DNA from: Chitinophagaceae bacterium
GTDB lineage: Bacteria > Bacteroidota > Bacteroidia > Chitinophagales > Chitinophagaceae
DNA: 59,370 nt
Reading direction: 5' to 3'
Assembly (NCBI GenBank): GCA_947447005.1
Contig: CANFHO010000002.1
Span: 1-59,370, forward strand
Shown here: one piece after another, positions 26,205 through 36,290 of the stretch
How the letters are laid out: each line of letters opens with the position of its first letter
Numbering within the stretch: the stretch's first letter is position 1
The notes under the pieces: generated by a model
The model's database searches: none
Told to the model about the DNA's origin: nothing
Seen by the model: the letters and a program-made list of their open reading frames with translations, nothing else
Made by a program: the position numbers and the translations under genes

Positions 26205-27374
26205 TTATTCATCTTCAGCAAATTGGAGTCCATATCCTTCATAAATTCCAATTATTTTTTTTGCTTGATATATGCTCCGATTAAACTTATTTCCCAACAC
26301 AATTATGGTTGTAGAATCTGAAGGTAGTCTACTAAAAACTGTATTGTTTCCATGCCACCACCCATTATGATAAATGATCTTTTTTCCTGAAGGCATTTCA
26401 TATAATCTCCAGCCTAGTCCATAATTCCGTATTCCACGGTGTTCATAACTATATCCTTTGAATGCTTCGGCTAATGTTTCATTAGAAAATAATTTACCTC
26501 CGGATATGGCTAAATCCCATTTGAGCATATCTCGAACAGTACTATAAATATTCTTATCTCCATATACAGCATCCAAAAAATTGAATTTTTCCAATTGATT
26601 ATTGAATTTATAAGATGGCAGTACGTTTTCTTGCATTTCAGGCAAATACACAAAAGAATTCTTCATACCCAATGGTTTGAAAAAAGTCTCCTGCATGAAT
26701 GTTGAATAGTTTGTCTTGCTCACTTTTTCAATAATTAACGCAAGCATTGCATAGTTTGTATTACAATAATCAAAATATGCATTGTGTCTTCCTGCATTTA
26801 AAAATTTTCTATTCTGAATGATAAATTCCAATAACTGATTGTTAGTCAGTATTTTATGGCTATCCCATCCCAATTTTTCCATAAAATGAACATAATTTGG
26901 TAGCCCACTTCGATGTGACAGAAGGTCTCTGATGGTGATCCCTTCGTATGGAAAATTTTGAAGATAATTTCTAACTTCATCATTAATATCTAATAATTTA
27001 TCTTGCCATAGTTTAAGAATGCCCATGGCTGTAAATGTTTTTGAAACTGATGCCAAATGGAAGGATATAGAAGAATCCAACGGTTCACCTTTCAAAACAT
27101 GTGTATATCCGGCATATTTTTCAAATACAATTTTACCATTTTTAGCAACCAACATCGCACCATTAAATCTAGTCTTTTCGAGATATTCACGGTAAAACTT
27201 TTCACTTGCCTTGCCTAAATCTATTTCATCCTTGGTTAAATTGATTGGCTCAATAATTGTAGGGGTTATCAATTGAATTCTGGGGTATTCCTTAATTACT
27301 GTGTATTTATCTACAGTATAGAAAGTTGCACTGAAAAAAATAAAAAGGAGGATGAATATGATAAATTTTCTCAT
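26205..27374 (-). CDS. Serine hydrolase of the class C beta-lactamase / penicillin-binding family
   Basis: 389 residues. An N-terminal hydrophobic segment (about 5-22) acts as a signal or membrane anchor. The fold motifs are S109-V-S-K112 (SxxK), Y-C-N in 'YFDYCNTNYAML', and 'YHNGWWHGNN' as the third (HxG-type) motif. Family members include D-aminopeptidases, esterases and beta-lactamases. Nothing marks this as a resistance enzyme, and a peptidoglycan or ester-hydrolysing role is as likely. It is probably cotranscribed with nnrD. Confidence 0.87.
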   Translation of the reverse strand: MRKFIIFILLFIFFSATFYTVDKYTVIKEYPRIQLITPTIIEPINLTKDEIDLGKASEKFYREYLEKTRFNGAMLVAKNGKIVFEKYAGYTHVLKGEPLDSSISFHLASVSKTFTAMGILKLWQDKLLDINDEVRNYLQNFPYEGITIRDLLSHRSGLPNYVHFMEKLGWDSHKILTNNQLLEFIIQNRKFLNAGRHNAYFDYCNTNYAMLALIIEKVSKTNYSTFMQETFFKPLGMKNSFVYLPEMQENVLPSYKFNNQLEKFNFLDAVYGDKNIYSTVRDMLKWDLAISGGKLFSNETLAEAFKGYSYEHRGIRNYGLGWRLYEMPSGKKIIYHNGWWHGNNTVFSRLPSDSTTIIVLGNKFNRSIYQAKKIIGIYEGYGLQFAEDE

Positions 27375-27438
27375 CTATCTTTCTGAATTGATAGCCAATA
27401 AATAAAATGCTAATTTCGCTTAAATATAAGAATTTTCA

Positions 27439-28677
27439 ATGGCGAATATTTCAACAACCAGTTATCCCAAAGACAAAATCAAAATACTGTTTCTTGAAAA
27501 TATCAGCGATGCTGCTATCAATCTTTTTATTGAAGCAGGATATACTGGTGTAAAAAAAGTTGCAGGAGCTCTTTCAGAAGAACAATTGATCGAAGAATTG
27601 AAGGATGTTCATCTGCTTGGAATCCGTTCTAAAACTCAAATTACTGACAATGTTTTAGCTCATGCCCCTAAATTACAAGCAATTGGTTGCTTTTGTATAG
27701 GTACAAATCAAGTAAATCTTCCCTCTGCGCGAAGAAGAGGTGTTACTGTATTCAATGCTCCGTATAGCAATACTCGATCAGTTGCTGAACTGGTTATTGG
27801 CGCTTCAGTTATTTTAATCAGAAGGATCTTGGATAAAAACAAGGCCGCACATGAAGGAAAATGGTTTAAAGAGGCAAAAGGAAGTTACGAATTAAGAGGA
27901 AAAACACTAGGAATTATAGGTTATGGCAGCATTGGCTCCCAGGTAAGTGTCCTTGCTGAGGCAATGGGTATGAAAGTAATTTTTTATGATACGTTAACAA
28001 AATTGCCTCTTGGTAATGCCACTCAGAAAAAATCAATTAAAGATGTTGTTTCTAAATCTGACATCATCACCTTACATGTTCCTGAAACAAGTCAGACTAA
28101 AAACATGATTAATAAATCCAACTTGAAATATTTCAAGAAAGGATCGATTTTAATAAATTACGCCAGGGGAGAGGTAGTTGATCTGGATGCTTTAAGAGAT
28201 GTGTTGGTAAGCGGACAATTAACTGGTGCAGCAATTGATGTATTTCCGTGGGAACCTGAAAAAAATGGAGATAGTTTCACCTCTCCATTACAAAATTTGC
28301 AAAACGTATTACTTACCCCGCACATCGGTGGATCAACCGAAGAAGCCCAATTGAATATTGGCGAGGATGTAAGTAATAAACTTTACCATTTCCTTGAAAT
28401 GGGCATTACGACAGGGTCTCATACCATTCCTGAATTGAGTTTGCCTCCACAAGAGGGAACACATAGGATTCTTCATATACATAACAATGTACCTGGGGTA
28501 CTTTCCGAAATCAACAGTACCTTGTCTGAACATAAGATTAATATCCTCGGTCAATATCTAAAGACCAATGATGATATTGGATATGTTGTATTAGATGTAG
28601 ATAAAAAACTTTCAAAAAACGCATCCAATTTGCTGAAGCAGGTTAAAGGTACCATCAAAGTGAGATTATTATATTAA
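27439..28677 (+). CDS. serA: D-3-phosphoglycerate dehydrogenase with ACT domain
   Basis: First step of serine synthesis. 412 residues: a substrate domain, a Rossmann domain ('LGIIGYGSIGSQVSVLAEA'), catalytic Arg in 'INYARGEVVDLDAL', catalytic His in 'LTPHIGGSTEEAQ', and a C-terminal ACT domain (about 338-412, 'HNNVPGVLSEINSTLSEH'). The ACT domain suggests feedback inhibition by serine, as in E. coli SerA. A one-mismatch -7 element TAATTTCG lies upstream. The stop overlaps the next start by one base (TAATG). Confidence 0.96.
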   Translation: MANISTTSYPKDKIKILFLENISDAAINLFIEAGYTGVKKVAGALSEEQLIEELKDVHLLGIRSKTQITDNVLAHAPKLQAIGCFCIGTNQVNLPSARRRGVTVFNAPYSNTRSVAELVIGASVILIRRILDKNKAAHEGKWFKEAKGSYELRGKTLGIIGYGSIGSQVSVLAEAMGMKVIFYDTLTKLPLGNATQKKSIKDVVSKSDIITLHVPETSQTKNMINKSNLKYFKKGSILINYARGEVVDLDALRDVLVSGQLTGAAIDVFPWEPEKNGDSFTSPLQNLQNVLLTPHIGGSTEEAQLNIGEDVSNKLYHFLEMGITTGSHTIPELSLPPQEGTHRILHIHNNVPGVLSEINSTLSEHKINILGQYLKTNDDIGYVVLDVDKKLSKNASNLLKQVKGTIKVRLLY

Positions 28678-29708
28678 TGAAATCCCTTCATCAGATATTA
28701 TCAGAATTTATTCATGATGCAGAGCATTTTGATATAAAATCCTTTGGTACCGGACTTATACATCATACCTATGTTGTAAGCAGGGATAAAACTCCAGTCT
28801 ATATTTTACAGGCATTGAATTATCAGGTCTTTAAAAATCCCAATGCCATTTCTTCTAATATTTCAATATTGGAAAATCATTTACAACAAAATCATCCTGA
28901 TGTTATTTTTCCAACATATGTAAAAACCTTATCTGGCGAATCATATTGTTATGATTTGTATCAACCATATCGCCTGTCTTTATTCATAGCAAATTCTCAT
29001 TCAATCGATTCATGTACCAATCCTGATCAGGCATTTGAAGCAGCGTTTCAGTTTGGTAAATTCACATCATTGTTTGAAACGCTGAACATGAGAGAATTAC
29101 AGGATACTATTCCACAATTTCATGACTTGAATTTCAGATGGAAACAATTTGAAGATTGTTTAAAAAATGGAAATCAGGAAAGGATTCATTTTTCACAAAG
29201 TGAAATCGGGATAATTTCTGAAAATAGGTTTATTGTAGACGATTACTCTACCTTGATATCAGATGGGTCTTTGCAATTACGAGTAACACATCATGATTCT
29301 AAAATCAGTAATGTTTTATTTGATTATCAAAACAAAGGAATTTGTGTGATTGATCTTGATACCACGATGCCGGGTTTTTTTATCAGTGATTTAGGCGATA
29401 TGTTCAGAACATATCTGGCAGAGGCAACTGAAGAGGAACAAGATTTTGAAAAAATAATAGTTCGAAAATCCTATTACGATGCTATCATTCATGGTTATAG
29501 TGTGGCAATGGAAAAATCACTTACTCAAACAGAAAAAAATCTGCTTAATTATTCCGGAGAATTTATGATTTACATGCAAGCACTCAGATTCTTAACGGAT
29601 TTTATCAATAATGATATTTATTATGGCTCAAAATATGAACTCCATAATTTTAACAGAGCTAAAAATCAATTAAAATTGTTGTCAGAATTTCGGACGTTAA
29701 TTTCCTGA
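28677..29708 (+). CDS. APH-family sugar kinase, NahK-like
   Basis: 343 residues of the aminoglycoside-phosphotransferase/choline-kinase fold. The catalytic loop is 'RVTHHDSKISNVLFD' (HxDxxxxN) and the metal loop is 'VIDLDTTMPG'. The N-terminal 'GTGLIHHTYVV' and 'YILQALNYQVFKNP' are like N-acetylhexosamine 1-kinases (NahK), which make GlcNAc-1-P or GalNAc-1-P. No antibiotic-resistance role is implied. It is translationally coupled to serA, but the functional link to serine synthesis is unclear. Homoserine-kinase-like activity is an alternative. Confidence 0.75.
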   Translation: MKSLHQILSEFIHDAEHFDIKSFGTGLIHHTYVVSRDKTPVYILQALNYQVFKNPNAISSNISILENHLQQNHPDVIFPTYVKTLSGESYCYDLYQPYRLSLFIANSHSIDSCTNPDQAFEAAFQFGKFTSLFETLNMRELQDTIPQFHDLNFRWKQFEDCLKNGNQERIHFSQSEIGIISENRFIVDDYSTLISDGSLQLRVTHHDSKISNVLFDYQNKGICVIDLDTTMPGFFISDLGDMFRTYLAEATEEEQDFEKIIVRKSYYDAIIHGYSVAMEKSLTQTEKNLLNYSGEFMIYMQALRFLTDFINNDIYYGSKYELHNFNRAKNQLKLLSEFRTLIS

Positions 29709-29718
29709 TTAATTTCAA

Positions 29719-31113
29719 CTATTTGATTTTTTTTATAAATAATGTATCTGACATTGTGTAATTCATAGTATCCTTTCCAATCGATAAATATTGTCCTTTG
29801 AAATTTTTTCTTAATTTCATCAGCTCTGTTTCATTAAAAGCGATGTCGTATGCTATGATTTTTTTTATCATTGGATTTTTTTGAAAAAGAATATTCATTC
29901 CTTTTTTGGTAATTGAATTTCCGGAAATATTCAAAAAGATCAGATTGTTTAGTTTTCCTAATTTAGTAATTCCTACATCCGATATTTGACAGTGTTCAAT
30001 CCAAAGCTTTTCAAGAGAAGTAAAACTTGAGATAACATCCATATCGTCATCATTCAGGAAAATATTACCCAATTTTAATTCGATTAGTTGCGGAGTTACC
30101 TCTTTCAATAATAGCAGGGCATTTTTAATTGATATTTCCAGGTTAAAAGCGGTTACCCGTATATGATGATCTTCAGTTGATATCTGTGAAACAATTAATC
30201 CATTCTTTTCTAATTTATTTTTTTGTTCTTGCGTTATAGCCGCTATATCTTTTCGAATTAATTGAATTGAATTGCTTTTTTTATTTCTATCATTTTGATA
30301 ATTTTGTAGTGTAACTTTAAATGTTGAATCAATTACAAAAGAAGAGAACATCTTATCCGTAGGACAATGATTCAAAACCCACCACTCCATGATTTTTACC
30401 TCGTTTAAGGTTAGTTGAGTCTCTTTTTTGGGAGGCATATGATGATCATCGGATTGATCAATAACAATCCTTTTTATTAATTCGCTATTTGAATAATTGT
30501 CCAAGTCGATTACTTTACCTGACTTTCCTCCTTTAAAAATACTTTCAATGTTGTCTAATCTCAATTTCCCTTTTTGACGGTCATTCCCATGGCATGATTC
30601 ACATTTTTCTTTTATGATATATTTTGTTACATCAGCATAAATATTTGCGTTGGGTATATTGGTTAATGCTGGTGGGGGAGATACGAAATCATTATTCTTT
30701 TTATTGGTTAATGTTAAATAGCCTTCTCCATGTGTTAATTCTCCTCCAAAATGTCCAGTAACACTTACCAATATCAATAAGATTATCAAGAGAGAGTGAT
30801 GTAGAAATTTTTGTGTTGTGCTGTAATTCCAAATGAGAATTAGCAAGAACAAAAATATAGAAGTGATAATTGCGAGCCATTTATGTAAATCAACTGAAGT
30901 ACTTGGATTCTGTTCTTCAAGAGATAGAAGATATCCGGAAATCAAGCTAAGAATTGCTGATACAAATGCAATAGAAAGAATATATCGAGAAGCATTTCTT
31001 ACTGATGAATGACTACCTGTAGAACCAATCCATTCAATGGATATTGCTACAAAAATCATTCCAATGGGTAGATGAACCAATAAAGGGTGAAGCTTACCTA
31101 TAAACACTGTCAT
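29719..31113 (-). CDS. Membrane protein with DUF2231, planctomycete-type cytochrome c motif and leucine-rich repeats
   Basis: 464 residues in three parts. A four-helix DUF2231-like membrane region (1-130) begins 'HPLLVHLPIGMIFVAISIEW' and ends near 'HFGGELTHGEGYL'. A cytochrome c-like domain follows with heme motif C171-E-S-C174-H175 and a candidate distal ligand in 'DDHHMPPKKE'. The C-terminus is LRR-like (about 340-430, 'LEKLWIEHCQISDVGITKL', 'LNISGNSITKKGM'). The mix suggests a membrane-anchored periplasmic electron-transfer or scaffold protein. It is the last gene of the six-gene operon, 5 bp from the TIM-barrel gene. Confidence 0.82.
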   Translation of the reverse strand: MTVFIGKLHPLLVHLPIGMIFVAISIEWIGSTGSHSSVRNASRYILSIAFVSAILSLISGYLLSLEEQNPSTSVDLHKWLAIITSIFLFLLILIWNYSTTQKFLHHSLLIILLILVSVTGHFGGELTHGEGYLTLTNKKNNDFVSPPPALTNIPNANIYADVTKYIIKEKCESCHGNDRQKGKLRLDNIESIFKGGKSGKVIDLDNYSNSELIKRIVIDQSDDHHMPPKKETQLTLNEVKIMEWWVLNHCPTDKMFSSFVIDSTFKVTLQNYQNDRNKKSNSIQLIRKDIAAITQEQKNKLEKNGLIVSQISTEDHHIRVTAFNLEISIKNALLLLKEVTPQLIELKLGNIFLNDDDMDVISSFTSLEKLWIEHCQISDVGITKLGKLNNLIFLNISGNSITKKGMNILFQKNPMIKKIIAYDIAFNETELMKLRKNFKGQYLSIGKDTMNYTMSDTLFIKKIK

Positions 31114-31118
31114 ACAGA

Positions 31119-32021
31119 TTATTTATTTCCGAATTTTCTTCTCAATTCATTCATCATATGAACATTAATGGCCCACTGATCGGCAACCGGTTGATTGGTA
31201 TAGGGTAGGGTATGCATATAATCTGCAGGCCCAAATTCTGTTAAAATGGTAATAGGTTTGCCCTCAGCTCTTTTACGAGTTATGATTTTTTCCCACCAGG
31301 AAAAATGTGTTTCTACAGCTGAATTCCATTCAGGTGCACGTGGGTCATTTACTTGAGGACCTTCGGCATATCCAACTCTGGCATGAATGTGTTCAGTAGA
31401 AGACAATGCTATTTCTACAGTTTCTTTTTGATCAGCAAGTAAACTTTCATGAACATTGCACCAATGTGAAATATCTAATGTTAATTTTAATTCATTGTTT
31501 TTTTCTATAAAATTTCTAGTCACATGTGCTGCAAATAATGCTCTTCCTCGATGAGTTTCATGATAAATCGGTATACCAGATTCTTTCGACAATTGTATGG
31601 CATGCAGAATAAGTTCTGCATTTTGATCAAATGTAAAATAATCACGACCTGTATGACAATTAATATAGATTGGCTTCAATTTAATTCCTCTTTCAAGGCT
31701 TTGATAATATTCTTTTCGATGTTCTTCAAAATTTGAAGAACTACCTCCAGCGAGCAATCCAAGTTTAAGATTTTGAGATATACTACTTTTGGAAAGTAAA
31801 TTCATTTCCTCGAGAGAACCAGGAACCCAAACTTCAATTCCATCGTAACCGGATTTTTTTGCTGATTGACAAAAAGATATGATATCCCCTGAATAACCCC
31901 AATTTGTTGCAAGAATGATTAAATCTGAATCCATGTTTTTCATTTTTTTATAATCTATTTTTGACAAAAACATTCCTCCAGACAAAACAGAAGTATGTTT
32001 GATAAAATTTCTTCTTTTCAT
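31119..32021 (-). CDS. Tat-exported xylose-isomerase-like TIM-barrel protein
   Basis: 300 residues with a twin-arginine signal at the start ('MKRRNFIKHTSVLSGG'). The AP-endonuclease-2/sugar phosphate isomerase fold has candidate metal ligands in 'YHETHRGR', 'LTLDISHWCN' and 'ILTEFGPADY'. Members isomerise or epimerise sugars and related hydroxyketo compounds, and the substrate here is unknown. The start at 32021 is preferred over 32042 because it puts RRNFIK at the very N-terminus and avoids overlapping the DUF1501 gene. It sits between DUF1501 and DUF2231/cytochrome genes. Confidence 0.82.
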   Translation of the reverse strand: MKRRNFIKHTSVLSGGMFLSKIDYKKMKNMDSDLIILATNWGYSGDIISFCQSAKKSGYDGIEVWVPGSLEEMNLLSKSSISQNLKLGLLAGGSSSNFEEHRKEYYQSLERGIKLKPIYINCHTGRDYFTFDQNAELILHAIQLSKESGIPIYHETHRGRALFAAHVTRNFIEKNNELKLTLDISHWCNVHESLLADQKETVEIALSSTEHIHARVGYAEGPQVNDPRAPEWNSAVETHFSWWEKIITRKRAEGKPITILTEFGPADYMHTLPYTNQPVADQWAINVHMMNELRRKFGNK

Positions 32022-32022
32022 T

Positions 32023-33513
32023 TTAAGCAATAATTGGATCAATTACTTTACCATACAGATCAGTTAAACGGAATTCTCTGCCTTGAAATTGATAGGTTAG
32101 CTTTTCGTGATTAAATCCAAGTTGATTTAAAATAGTTGCCTGAATATCATATACAGAAACTTTACCTTCAATGGCATTATACCCTATTGGATCTGTTTCG
32201 CCATAACTAAATCCTCCTTTGATGCCTCCACCAGCCATCCACATGCAAAAAGCTTCTGCATGATGATCTCGTCCCTTGTATGTATTTTGCTTTCCATCTC
32301 TATTTTCTTGCATGGGAGTACGTCCAAATTCACCCCCCCAGACTACAAGTGTTTCATCCAAAAGACCTCTTTGTTTTAAATCCATTAGCAAAGCAGAAAC
32401 TACTTTGTCTGTAGTGTGACATTTATCTATGAAACCTTTATCCAAAGCTGTTCCGGGATCAGTACCATGACTATCCCATCCCCAATCAAAAAGTTGAACA
32501 AATCTTACCCCTTTTTCCACCAACTTTCTTGCAAGTAAAGCATTGTTTGCAAAAGATGTTTCACCTGGAGATGTTCCGTATAAATCATGAATATATTGTG
32601 GCTCATCATTTATATTCATTACATCAGGAACTGCAACTTGCATTTTATAGGCCATTTCATATTGAGAAATCCTCGACATGATCTCCGGATCATTGTATTC
32701 CTGGTATGAAAATTCATTTACTTTATTGATTGCATCTATGGATGCTCTTCTTAGATCACGGTCAAATCCTTTTGGATCTTTTAAAAATAAAACGGGATCA
32801 CCTTCTGATCTGCATTGCACACCTTGATACACCGATGGTAAAAATCCACTTCCCCAAACACTTTTCCCTGCATCTGGGTTTTTACCACCAGACGTTAAGA
32901 CTACAAAACCAGGTAGGTTGTTGTTTTCAGAGCCCAATCCATACGTAACCCATGAACCCATACTAGGGCGACCTAACCTGGCAGTGCCAGTATGCATTAA
33001 TAATTGAGCAGGTGCATGATTAAATTGATCAGTATTTACAGCTTTTAAAATGGTTACATCATCAACCACTTTTCTGAAATGTGGTATATTGTCGGACAAC
33101 CATAATCCACTTTCTCCGTATTGATTAAAATTGGTTTGAGGGCCAAGCAATTTCGGTACACCACGAATGAATGCAAATTTTTTGCCTTGAATAAATGAAT
33201 CAGGGCAATCCATTCCATCCATTTTTTGTAATTCAGGCTTATAATCAAACATTTCCAATTGTGAGGGTGCACCAGCCATATGCAAGAAAATGACTGACTT
33301 TGCCTTTCCAGGAAAATGTGGGATTTTGGGTAATAAAGGATTTGTAGCCAATTCATTTTTATTAGACATACCTAAAAAATCACATCCACCCAATAATCCA
33401 CCCAAAGCCATCATTCCTATACCTGTCCTGCAATCTTTTAAAAAATGTCTTCTCGTTTGAAATTCGAGTTCAGACATTTTTGCTTCCTGAAATATTTTAT
33501 TTTGATGATCCAT
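32023..33513 (-). CDS. Tat-exported DUF1501 protein
   Basis: 496 residues. The twin-arginine signal is 'TRRHFLKDCRTGIGMMALGG', and a cysteine in GGCDF could be a lipidation site. The DUF1501 (sulfatase/alkaline-phosphatase-like fold) signatures are 'FLHMAGAPSQLEMFDYKP', 'FDWGWDSHG', 'VVWGGEFGRTPM' and 'GRDHHAEAFCMWMAGGG'. DUF1501 genes are very common in Planctomycetes next to DUF1549/DUF1553 genes, as here. Their function is not established. Start ATG 33513; an internal ATG 36 bp later would also keep the Tat motif. The upstream PSD1 gene is 3 bp away. Confidence 0.92.
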   Translation of the reverse strand: MDHQNKIFQEAKMSELEFQTRRHFLKDCRTGIGMMALGGLLGGCDFLGMSNKNELATNPLLPKIPHFPGKAKSVIFLHMAGAPSQLEMFDYKPELQKMDGMDCPDSFIQGKKFAFIRGVPKLLGPQTNFNQYGESGLWLSDNIPHFRKVVDDVTILKAVNTDQFNHAPAQLLMHTGTARLGRPSMGSWVTYGLGSENNNLPGFVVLTSGGKNPDAGKSVWGSGFLPSVYQGVQCRSEGDPVLFLKDPKGFDRDLRRASIDAINKVNEFSYQEYNDPEIMSRISQYEMAYKMQVAVPDVMNINDEPQYIHDLYGTSPGETSFANNALLARKLVEKGVRFVQLFDWGWDSHGTDPGTALDKGFIDKCHTTDKVVSALLMDLKQRGLLDETLVVWGGEFGRTPMQENRDGKQNTYKGRDHHAEAFCMWMAGGGIKGGFSYGETDPIGYNAIEGKVSVYDIQATILNQLGFNHEKLTYQFQGREFRLTDLYGKVIDPIIA

Positions 33514-33516
33514 AAG

Positions 33517-36288
33517 TTAGCTTTTAGTAATTACTTCATCTAAGTTTAAAATTGAATTGATCACTACTGTTAATGCTGCCAACGAATTGTTTTGTTTATT
33601 TGCTTTCATTGCAATCATTTCCATAGAAATATTGGGATCCTTGTTCAATTTAGCATAGGTTTTTTCATATAATGTTTTCATAGTTTGAAGTGCATCTTTT
33701 GAAATTTCTTTTCCAGTTGCTTTTTTATATGCTAACATGATAGATTTTTCTTCATTGTTTTTGGGATACAATGTTTTGGCATATTGAAAAGATAGATCCC
33801 AGTATGTTGAATCATTTAAAATTGTCAATGCCTGTAGTGGTGTATTTGTTCTGATCCTTCTTGCTACACAAACTTCTCTTGCGCTTCCATCAAAATTAAC
33901 CATTGAAGGGTAGGGACTTGTTCTTTTCCAATAAGTATATAAAGCCCTTCTGTAAAAGTTTTCACTGCTACTTTGTATCCATTTCTCTCCATCATAGGGT
34001 GAAGCCCAAATACCCTCAGGTTGATATGGCTTCACACTGGGACCATACATTGTAGAATTCAATTTACCACAAACAGCTAATGCTTGATCTCTAATTTGTT
34101 CTGCTGACAATCGTAATCTGGGAGAACGTGCATAATATTTATTCAATGCATCTTTCTCCATCATCTTTTTTGAAGCCTTTGTGCTTTGCATATAAGTACT
34201 CGAATGAACTATGTATGAAAGTAATTTCTTCACACTCCAGTTGAAATCATTCATGAATTTATACGAAAGATGATCAAGTAGTTCTTTGTGAGTAGGACTT
34301 GCTCCTTGTGAACCAAGATCCTCCAAGGTTTCAACCAGACCTTGTCCAAATAATTGTTCCCATACTCTATTTACCATGGTTCTTGATGTCAATGGATTTT
34401 TTTTATCAATCAACCATTTAGCTAAACCAAGTCTATTTTTTTCCAGGTTTTTATCTGGATTGAAAATGGCAGGAATTCCAGTATGTACTTCTTTTGTTTT
34501 GAGAAGCCAATTTCCTCTTTCAAAAACATGTGTTTTTCTATACATATCAGTTGGATTGTCCATCATGATTGGTGTATAGTCTGCTTCAGGGCTGTTTAAC
34601 AGATTAAAATACATGTCTTGAAAGTAACTTCTTTTGTTGTCATTCTCACCTGGAAAAGTGTCTGCCAATGCAATCCAGTCAAAAGTGATTCCTGTATCAT
34701 CTTTTGATTTCAACAACTGATTTTCATAATGAAAAACTATATTATACACGCCATTCATTTCTTTTATTGGTAATGAAATGATATTCCAACCTTTTGTTGC
34801 TGGAATATCAATCTTGAGAAAAGGGTTGCTTTTCGCATCATTTAAATGAATATTCAGTTTTCCATTTTTAGTACCTGCATAATATCGTATCAATAATATT
34901 TTTTTGCCAGATAAACTCACTGATTTAATTCTTGCCCAGGAAGATTTTCTCATGGCCAGAAATTTAGTATCAGCCAATGCAGCATTGACCATTGAATCTG
35001 CAACCAAGCTATTTATAGTTGGCTCTGATGTTTTGATCATTGTTTTGTAATAATTCAATGAATTCTTATCTGTGTATATACCAAGCCAATTGATCAAACT
35101 ATCAAATTTCAATTTGCTATTATTCTTAAACTCACGTAACAATGGGTAATCATTGTATGTATCCTCATCTCTTGAATTATTGAAATAAGCCATGAAGTTA
35201 TAATACTCTTCATGTTTAAAAGGATCATAAGGGTGGCTATGACATTGTACACATGCAAAACTGGTGCCTAATAAAGTTTGCCAGGTTGTATTCACTCGAT
35301 CAATGATTGCTGCTGTTCTGTATTCCTCATTATCTGTACCACCCTCATCATTGGTCATTGTATTTCTGTGAAACGCAGTAGCAATATATTGATCATCTGA
35401 TGGATTAGGTAAAAGGTCTCCTGCAATTTGTTCTGTTAAGAATTTATTATATGGCAAATCTTTATTGAATGACTTGATTAACCAATCCCTATATCGCCAA
35501 ATGCTTCTGCCTCCATCACGTTCATATCCTTTTGTATCTGCATATCTGGCAATGTCCATCCACATCCCAGCCCATTTCTCACCGTATGCATTTGAAGAAA
35601 GCAGGCTGTCAATTAAAATATCATATGCTTTCGAAGAGGAATTATTTAAAAATGAAGTTGACAGAGTTTCATTTGCAGGCATGCCAATTAAGTCTAGACT
35701 CACTCTTCTCAACAATGATTGCTTATCAGCTTGTTCTGATCTAGACAAGCCAATATGATTCAATTTTTCATCAATAAAAGCATCAATATCATTGTTCTTT
35801 TTTTCATTAAAAATGGAGAATATTCCGAAAGACGGAACCGTTGGATTCTCTATTGTTTGATATGCCCAATGCATAGAAAATTTTGCTCCCTGATTGATCC
35901 ATTTGCGAAATATATTTATTTCATCCATTGATAAAGGTGCCTCGTGATATGGCATTCTTTCTTCAACATCATGAACAAGCAGACGTTTTATGAATTCGCT
36001 ACTATCAGCGTGAAAAGGTATAATTGCAGGTTTGCCCGATTCTGTTGGAGACAATGCTTCGGATTCAAATAATAGACTGAATCCCGCTTTTTTCTTTACA
36101 CCACCATGACAGGATATACATTTTTTGTTGATAATTGGTTTAACATCGGCACTATAATCAATCTTTTTTTCTTGATTCAACATAAAAAAAGTTCCTACTA
36201 ACATAAAAATCAGTAAAACTGAAAATATCAGAGTAAACTTTATAAATTTACGCTTTGGGAATTTTTTGTTTTCTGATATCATAATCAA
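33517..36288 (-). CDS. PSD1-type protein: cytochrome c motif, DUF1549, DUF1553
   Basis: 923 residues with an N-terminal transmembrane anchor (about 15-36). A planctomycete cytochrome c domain carries C57-I-S-C60-H61 and a second CxxCH lies at about 346-350 (CVQCHSHPYDP). DUF1549 begins at about residue 160 ('IDAFIDEKLNHIGL'), and a CBM6-like insert lies at about 455-560. C-terminal DUF1553 includes 'NPLTSRTMVNRVWEQLFGQG' and 'LSAEQIRDQALAVCGKL'. The two CxxCH motifs suggest redox function in the periplasm, but the family's reaction is unknown. It pairs with the DUF1501 gene. A second PSD1 gene begins at 58673. Confidence 0.92.
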   Translation of the reverse strand: MIMISENKKFPKRKFIKFTLIFSVLLIFMLVGTFFMLNQEKKIDYSADVKPIINKKCISCHGGVKKKAGFSLLFESEALSPTESGKPAIIPFHADSSEFIKRLLVHDVEERMPYHEAPLSMDEINIFRKWINQGAKFSMHWAYQTIENPTVPSFGIFSIFNEKKNNDIDAFIDEKLNHIGLSRSEQADKQSLLRRVSLDLIGMPANETLSTSFLNNSSSKAYDILIDSLLSSNAYGEKWAGMWMDIARYADTKGYERDGGRSIWRYRDWLIKSFNKDLPYNKFLTEQIAGDLLPNPSDDQYIATAFHRNTMTNDEGGTDNEEYRTAAIIDRVNTTWQTLLGTSFACVQCHSHPYDPFKHEEYYNFMAYFNNSRDEDTYNDYPLLREFKNNSKLKFDSLINWLGIYTDKNSLNYYKTMIKTSEPTINSLVADSMVNAALADTKFLAMRKSSWARIKSVSLSGKKILLIRYYAGTKNGKLNIHLNDAKSNPFLKIDIPATKGWNIISLPIKEMNGVYNIVFHYENQLLKSKDDTGITFDWIALADTFPGENDNKRSYFQDMYFNLLNSPEADYTPIMMDNPTDMYRKTHVFERGNWLLKTKEVHTGIPAIFNPDKNLEKNRLGLAKWLIDKKNPLTSRTMVNRVWEQLFGQGLVETLEDLGSQGASPTHKELLDHLSYKFMNDFNWSVKKLLSYIVHSSTYMQSTKASKKMMEKDALNKYYARSPRLRLSAEQIRDQALAVCGKLNSTMYGPSVKPYQPEGIWASPYDGEKWIQSSSENFYRRALYTYWKRTSPYPSMVNFDGSAREVCVARRIRTNTPLQALTILNDSTYWDLSFQYAKTLYPKNNEEKSIMLAYKKATGKEISKDALQTMKTLYEKTYAKLNKDPNISMEMIAMKANKQNNSLAALTVVINSILNLDEVITKS

Positions 36289-36290
36289 GA

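Noticed and set aside
26205-27374. Beta-lactamase resistance gene
   Set aside because: The SxxK/YxN/HxG motifs only show the broad serine-hydrolase family; nothing indicates drug resistance or mobility.
28677-29708. Aminoglycoside resistance phosphotransferase
   Set aside because: The fold is shared, but N-terminal motifs resemble NahK-type sugar kinases and the gene is coupled to serA.
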